A DNA stretch of 64,000 nt, taken from the NCBI GenBank assembly GCA_943358175.1, contig CALRGV010000001.1, forward strand, positions 62,001 through 126,000. The letters run 5' to 3'. The notes under the pieces were generated by a model that saw only the letters and a list, made by a program, of their open reading frames with translations, was not told the DNA's origin and did no database searches. Shown piece by piece: positions 59,322 to 64,000 of the stretch. Position 1 is the first letter of the stretch. Each line of letters starts with the position of its first letter. This DNA is from Candidatus Peribacteria bacterium. GTDB lineage: Bacteria; Patescibacteriota; Gracilibacteria; UBA1369; LOWO2-01-FULL-3. Made by a program: the position numbers and the translations under genes.

Positions 59322-62300
59322 TAGGCCGCCTTGCGTTTCAGGAGATTTGTTTTATCTTTTTCTCTACTTTTTGCGCTCTTTTTCAAGTGGTCTTTTTCTT
59401 GAATAATTGAGAGAAGTGTGAAGAGTCCTTCTGATTTCGTTTCAGCAATGCCTATTTCCTGCCCTTCAAATTTTTCTCCAAAATCGTAAGTAGTTTGGGC
59501 AAAATCATAAGCTGCTTTTAGAGCGGTGGTGCTTGTATATGGACATTTTGTTCCATCGAAAATTGTTTCATCTACTTGTAGATTGTTTTCAAGCGCGAAG
59601 TGTATAATGTGGCCCATAAATCCGGATGTTTGGTAGACTGTTTGGGGGTCATTTGCAAATTCGGGATATTTTTTATTCATTTCAATAAAGGTTTGTATTG
59701 CCGCATCTATTTTCGCCTGTGGTTCTATTTGCTGGCTTAGTTCCAAATATAGTGATTGTAGGGTCTGAACTTTTGCAACCAATTCCGTGGAAGGTTCCGG
59801 TCTTTCCACTATCGTTACTTCTTTTGAATCACCTAGACCAATTGGGCGCTTATATCTTGCGGTATTTGGCGCGGTCGGCATTGTAATATCTGTCGCGAGT
59901 TTTTCGTCTCGTACGCGGCGTTTTCCGTTTAGTGTGTGATTCTGTTTTCGGCGTAGGACTTTGGCTAGAATGTGCAGACCATTAATTTTTCTTTGGACTT
60001 CTCCAAAACCCAGATCAGTATAGCCTTCCGCATATTGTATAGCTTTTTCAATTGCCGGAAGCTGCATATATGGTTTTTTTTCATTGTCATAAATTTGTGA
60101 ATCTACCTCTAGGTCATTCAGGTTCGCAATGTTTAGTATGTGCCCTATGTAGCCCATGAAATAATAGTGAATCATTCCTTCCCAGGCGCCGGCCAGTCCT
60201 TTTTGGGCGGTATTCATATAGTTGAAATCTTCCATGCTAGTGGCTACCAATTGAGCTAATTCATCTTTGTGAACCGGATCTTTTTGGGAGTGCAATTCTA
60301 AAGCTAAAATCCCGATTGCGCGGATGCGCTGCATTCTCAGAATGTATTGGTATTGATTGCTTTCCATGTCCTTTTGAGACAAAGATTTGGACATACCTTC
60401 GTTACTGTATGTGCTGATGGCTTCTCTTAACAATGTTAATTTTGCTTCGCTTGCGTCTTCTGAAAGTGATAATGCTTGAATTATTTGGGTGTCGCCTTTT
60501 AGTTTTGCACTTCTGGCCGCGGAGTCGTTGAGGCCAAGCTGATCGTTAATTCTCCAGGCTTCGGCAAAAAGTTTTACCGCCTCTTCGTGTTGGCCGAGGA
60601 AGGCTTTTACTCCCGCTTGTTGTTCAACGATTTTTACTTCTGAATTGGAATCAAAACCTAGTGGATGGGCACGTCTTGTTCTTTCGATGGTATTCAATAT
60701 TTGCTCAATTTTTTGCATAGTTGCCAGGTCTTCCCCGGTCAATGAATTTGGCTGCATGATGACATCATCATCGAAGAATTGGCCCTCAATTTTAGTGCCA
60801 AGTCGTAATTTTTCGTAGGGGTTTCTTGCTTCGCATATACGACGTAATTCCAGTTGTTGTGGAGAGGGGTGTCTGTGGTTTTTGGCATAGGCGTTTGCTT
60901 CCGATTCAATTTGCACTTTGTTTTTTTGATAAATTTTGTCTACGTCGTCGTAACGTTCTTCAAAGTGGGCCAGAAGAATATCCAGGATTGCTTTTTCCGT
61001 TGGTGGAATTGATGTGCCGCATTGCACGATGGCTTCATGGGCGGCTTTCATTTGCGGTATATTGTACTGCATGCATGCTCTATCGAAGGTTATGCGATGC
61101 ATGCGGAGAACATTTATTCGTGAGGGATTGTGGGAGTGGATTTTCTTAATTTCCTGCAGATCTTTTTCTGTTGAGTCGAATTTACCTGCAAGCATGCTGT
61201 TTTCGGCTTTTTTGAAAAGATAATTTACGGTCATTTCAATGATGTCCGAATCGTATGGACAGGATTCACTTTTTAGTGATTTAAGGCAATCTTGGATATT
61301 AGGAAGAGCAAGGCCTGTTTCGGCTATTTTTTGGATGCTTTCAATATCGTGACGAGCATCTGCTTGTTGCAGTAGGCTTTTGCTTAAATTATTGTATTCA
61401 CTCCAGAAAATTTCCGTTTCTTCGTCCGGTCGAAAATTTGCCGGTATTGATTGAGCGATGATTGTGGCAAGATTGTATTTGATTTGCTGGTCTACGCCTT
61501 CATTGTCTTTAAAAAGTTCGTAAAGATTTTTGGCCATTACGGCTTTTTCGGCCGGAGGGATGGAGTCCAGGACTATATCTCTGGTTGTTTCGTGTTGAAG
61601 GTTGCAGTATTCAGCTCTTTTGCTATCGTGCTTTATGTAGCCGCGATTTTGGAGGATCTCGGTGAGTCTTCTGTATGCGTCATTGTCCAATCCCATGATG
61701 TTATGTAGGATCATGTATCCATCCATAGCTCCTAATTTTTCTCCCATTAAGGCGATGTATTGCAGAAAGGATTTGGAGGTTTTGTCCAGAACAGCCAATC
61801 TTTCTTGATAAAATTTGGTTAAATCACTTTCAGAGTTAATTTCAGTGATTCTTTTTAATACTTCATCTTTTACTTTGATGTGCGTGGAAGTTATTTCGAG
61901 GTTTGGGTATGGTTCTGAGGCTGAACCATATTGGCAAATTTGATCCATGAAATTTTTCATGATCCACGGAGAGCCATTTGCTTTAACGGCCAGAGTTTTG
62001 TACCAATCAGTAATTTCTAAATTTTCACCTTTTTCATTTCTGCGAATTTCCAAAGGTAGGGAATGGAAGGCGAAGGCTTTGGCTAAATGGTTTTCGGTAA
62101 GCATTGGTAGACCATTTAGCGTAACTGTTTGTAGCCCTTTTTTATGATCGTTTTTGAGTTTTATGAAAGCTTGGGATTGATACATTTCCTTTGGTCTGGT
62201 GGTGACAAGTGCTTTGCCGGGAATTTCTGTGCCAATTCTGGAAAATTCTTGGATTAATTCAATGAGGCGCGGTTCGGAAATGCGATCGGCGTGATGTAGA

Positions 62301-63568
62301 TCTTCCAACACGAAAAGTGTTTTTGGATTTTTTGCCAATTTTAATTTTTGCATTGCCATAAGGCATAAATCCTTGATTATATCGGGATTTATAGCGGTGA
62401 ATTCTATGCGTTGGGCATGAGATAATTGATTGAATTCATGGAGAGTTATTGTGCGATCTGCGTAGATGAATTCTCCGGCATTTGTAATGTCTACAAGTTC
62501 TTGGTAAGTAATTTGTTCTTCCGTGCTTGAAGGCATTTCCGATTTGGCGATTTCTTCCAATTGCTGAGCAATAGTTGCCAAACTTGAGCCTTGGACATTT
62601 TTATCTGATGGATTTACCGAACAGAGAATGGAGTTTGGAAGTTTTGATAATAATTCCGTGCGCAGACGGGATTTACCCATGCCGGCCTCAGCTTCCAGGG
62701 AAAGGATATGGCTTTCGTCGTCGCCGGCGAATTCGAGTAGCGTGGAGAGTTCTGATTCATAGCCGATCATTTTATCCGGTCCACCAAGTTCTTCCGATAC
62801 TCTGGAAATAGCTTCTATAAGTACGGTTAATTTTGGGTCCGGGTGGATGATGGTGCGGAGCTTTATACTGCTACCTGTTCTTAAGTTCGGATTTGCGATT
62901 TTTCCGGCGAGACGATTGCTGACGTAGGTGATGCCACTGGATTTGGCCGTAAGAATATTTGCAGTTGCCTCGTCAAGGTTGGAATCAGATAGGGTTAGTT
63001 CATTCTGATCGTTGTAGAGATTACAATCTCCAATGAGTATATTGGCGGATGGAATTTTGTTGCGAATAGAGCTTTCTATGTCAAATAATTTTTCCACACC
63101 ACCTCTTTCGGTGAGGGAGAAAATTATTAGGTTACCCTCATTGTCTTGGGTAATGATAAAATCGTGGGAGTGCGTGATGACCGAGATTTCTTCTTTAAGA
63201 AATTTTTGATTTGAAGGATTGTTGATGGTGGCAGCATCCAGAATGAAGTAAGTCGCACTGCATTTTGATTCAGTTTCTACTCTCGGTGCTGATGGTAATC
63301 CCAGTTTGTGGAAAATTTCTGCGTGGTTGAGGTGGGGAAGGGATAGCCTGAAAGAATTTGGATTTTCATCCGCTTCCATGGCAGCGTCAATTGCGGCTTG
63401 GATTTCATGAGTTGGAACTCTTTGGGTGTCTCCTAAGTCAGGCGCTTCAACTTCTGGTGCGGGATCTGGATTCTTTTCTGGTCGTCCATCTTCTCCTATT
63501 ACTAATATTGGTACTTTAGTAGTGGATTGTGGATCTTTTGGATCTGTTTCTGGTGCTGTTTTAGACAT
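59321..63568 (-). CDS. Large AAA/STAND-like ATPase with possible degenerate class III cyclase-like N-terminal domain and helical repeat C-terminus
   Basis: MIGYESELSTLLEFAGDDESHILSLEAEAGMGKSRLRTELL (Walker A), TLFVLEDLHHADRISEPRLIELIQEF (Walker B-like), then long TPR-like helices; 1415 aa. Confidence 0.75.
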   Translation of the reverse strand: MSKTAPETDPKDPQSTTKVPILVIGEDGRPEKNPDPAPEVEAPDLGDTQRVPTHEIQAAIDAAMEADENPNSFRLSLPHLNHAEIFHKLGLPSAPRVETESKCSATYFILDAATINNPSNQKFLKEEISVITHSHDFIITQDNEGNLIIFSLTERGGVEKLFDIESSIRNKIPSANILIGDCNLYNDQNELTLSDSNLDEATANILTAKSSGITYVSNRLAGKIANPNLRTGSSIKLRTIIHPDPKLTVLIEAISRVSEELGGPDKMIGYESELSTLLEFAGDDESHILSLEAEAGMGKSRLRTELLSKLPNSILCSVNPSDKNVQGSSLATIAQQLEEIAKSEMPSSTEEQITYQELVDITNAGEFIYADRTITLHEFNQLSHAQRIEFTAINPDIIKDLCLMAMQKLKLAKNPKTLFVLEDLHHADRISEPRLIELIQEFSRIGTEIPGKALVTTRPKEMYQSQAFIKLKNDHKKGLQTVTLNGLPMLTENHLAKAFAFHSLPLEIRRNEKGENLEITDWYKTLAVKANGSPWIMKNFMDQICQYGSASEPYPNLEITSTHIKVKDEVLKRITEINSESDLTKFYQERLAVLDKTSKSFLQYIALMGEKLGAMDGYMILHNIMGLDNDAYRRLTEILQNRGYIKHDSKRAEYCNLQHETTRDIVLDSIPPAEKAVMAKNLYELFKDNEGVDQQIKYNLATIIAQSIPANFRPDEETEIFWSEYNNLSKSLLQQADARHDIESIQKIAETGLALPNIQDCLKSLKSESCPYDSDIIEMTVNYLFKKAENSMLAGKFDSTEKDLQEIKKIHSHNPSRINVLRMHRITFDRACMQYNIPQMKAAHEAIVQCGTSIPPTEKAILDILLAHFEERYDDVDKIYQKNKVQIESEANAYAKNHRHPSPQQLELRRICEARNPYEKLRLGTKIEGQFFDDDVIMQPNSLTGEDLATMQKIEQILNTIERTRRAHPLGFDSNSEVKIVEQQAGVKAFLGQHEEAVKLFAEAWRINDQLGLNDSAARSAKLKGDTQIIQALSLSEDASEAKLTLLREAISTYSNEGMSKSLSQKDMESNQYQYILRMQRIRAIGILALELHSQKDPVHKDELAQLVATSMEDFNYMNTAQKGLAGAWEGMIHYYFMGYIGHILNIANLNDLEVDSQIYDNEKKPYMQLPAIEKAIQYAEGYTDLGFGEVQRKINGLHILAKVLRRKQNHTLNGKRRVRDEKLATDITMPTAPNTARYKRPIGLGDSKEVTIVERPEPSTELVAKVQTLQSLYLELSQQIEPQAKIDAAIQTFIEMNKKYPEFANDPQTVYQTSGFMGHIIHFALENNLQVDETIFDGTKCPYTSTTALKAAYDFAQTTYDFGEKFEGQEIGIAETKSEGLFTLLSIIQEKDHLKKSAKSREKDKTNLLKRKAA

Positions 63569-63646
63569 ATCTTGTATGAGTTGGGGATCATTATAGCAGT
63601 ATTGTCAAGTTTGCGAAGCGGAAAAAGAAAAACTCCCCTTAAGCGC

Positions 63647-63675
63647 TTGACTTTTATGCTCTTTTGTTTTATACT
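63647..63675 (+). promoter_or_regulatory. Promoter TTGACT-17-TATACT
   Basis: TTGACT 63647-63652, TATACT 63670-63675. Confidence 0.7.
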
Positions 63676-63701
63676 AAGCATAGTAATTTAACAAAAACAA
63701 A

Positions 63702-64000
63702 ATGAAAAATTCATCTCTGCCTAATATTCAATTACATCCAATGGTAATTTTCTGGTTGGGAATTTTGACCGGGGCTTTGGTTGTAGGATTGATTTTCTTC
63801 TATAGGGCAATGTCTCCATATCAGTATTCATCAGATATTTTGAGAAGTGATTTGGACTTACGTTCGACTTTGGAGATTGATGCACCACTTGAGGTACCGG
63901 TTGAACCGGCAGTTGATTCATTGAGAATGGAGGAGACTATTGATTCAAGGGATTATTCAACAGATTATGATGCAACTTTTAATGAATTTCCTACGCCTCC
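63702..64000 (+). CDS. Membrane-anchored hypothetical protein, partial (C-terminus off window)
   Basis: MKNSSLPNIQLHPMVIFWLGILTGALVVGLIFFYRAMSPYQYSSDIL...; open to the window end; absent from the ORF track. Confidence 0.8.
   Translation, partial: MKNSSLPNIQLHPMVIFWLGILTGALVVGLIFFYRAMSPYQYSSDILRSDLDLRSTLEIDAPLEVPVEPAVDSLRMEETIDSRDYSTDYDATFNEFPTP

Overview
This is an AT-rich bacterial chromosome segment that uses TGA as a stop codon. Its gene content looks like CPR/Patescibacteria, possibly Peregrinibacteria-like (inference only). Most of the window is ordinary housekeeping: dnaG, rpoD, greA, lgt, pyrG, trpS, priA, gpmA, pyk, asnS, glmS, ruvA/ruvC, tgt, aroC, rpmE, gyrA and one tRNA-Arg. It also holds a complete his operon in the order G-D-C-B-H-AF-IE, in which hisA and hisF are one continuous ORF. 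The observations most worth follow-up are: (1) a four-copy ~120-bp element (13671, 40904, 57269, 59197) whose stem sequences differ between copies but stay paired, while two internal loops are conserved, and all four copies face the same way on the + strand; (2) a ~0.9-kb G/C-enriched non-coding region (about 53.69-54.67 kb) with a promoter, a 17-bp long-range inverted repeat and several stems whose G-U pairs are valid only as + strand RNA, a candidate large structured ncRNA; (3) a SecD-SecF fusion with parvulin-like insertions; (4) an SLH-PDZ-S41 protease fusion; (5) a 1415-aa AAA/STAND-like protein with a possible degenerate cyclase domain; (6) an archaeal-type triosephosphate isomerase; (7) several other dispersed palindromic repeats. 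Two window-edge CDSs (complement(<1..2687) and 63702..>64000) are missing from the supplied ORF track. All calls are by eye; no searches or folding were run.
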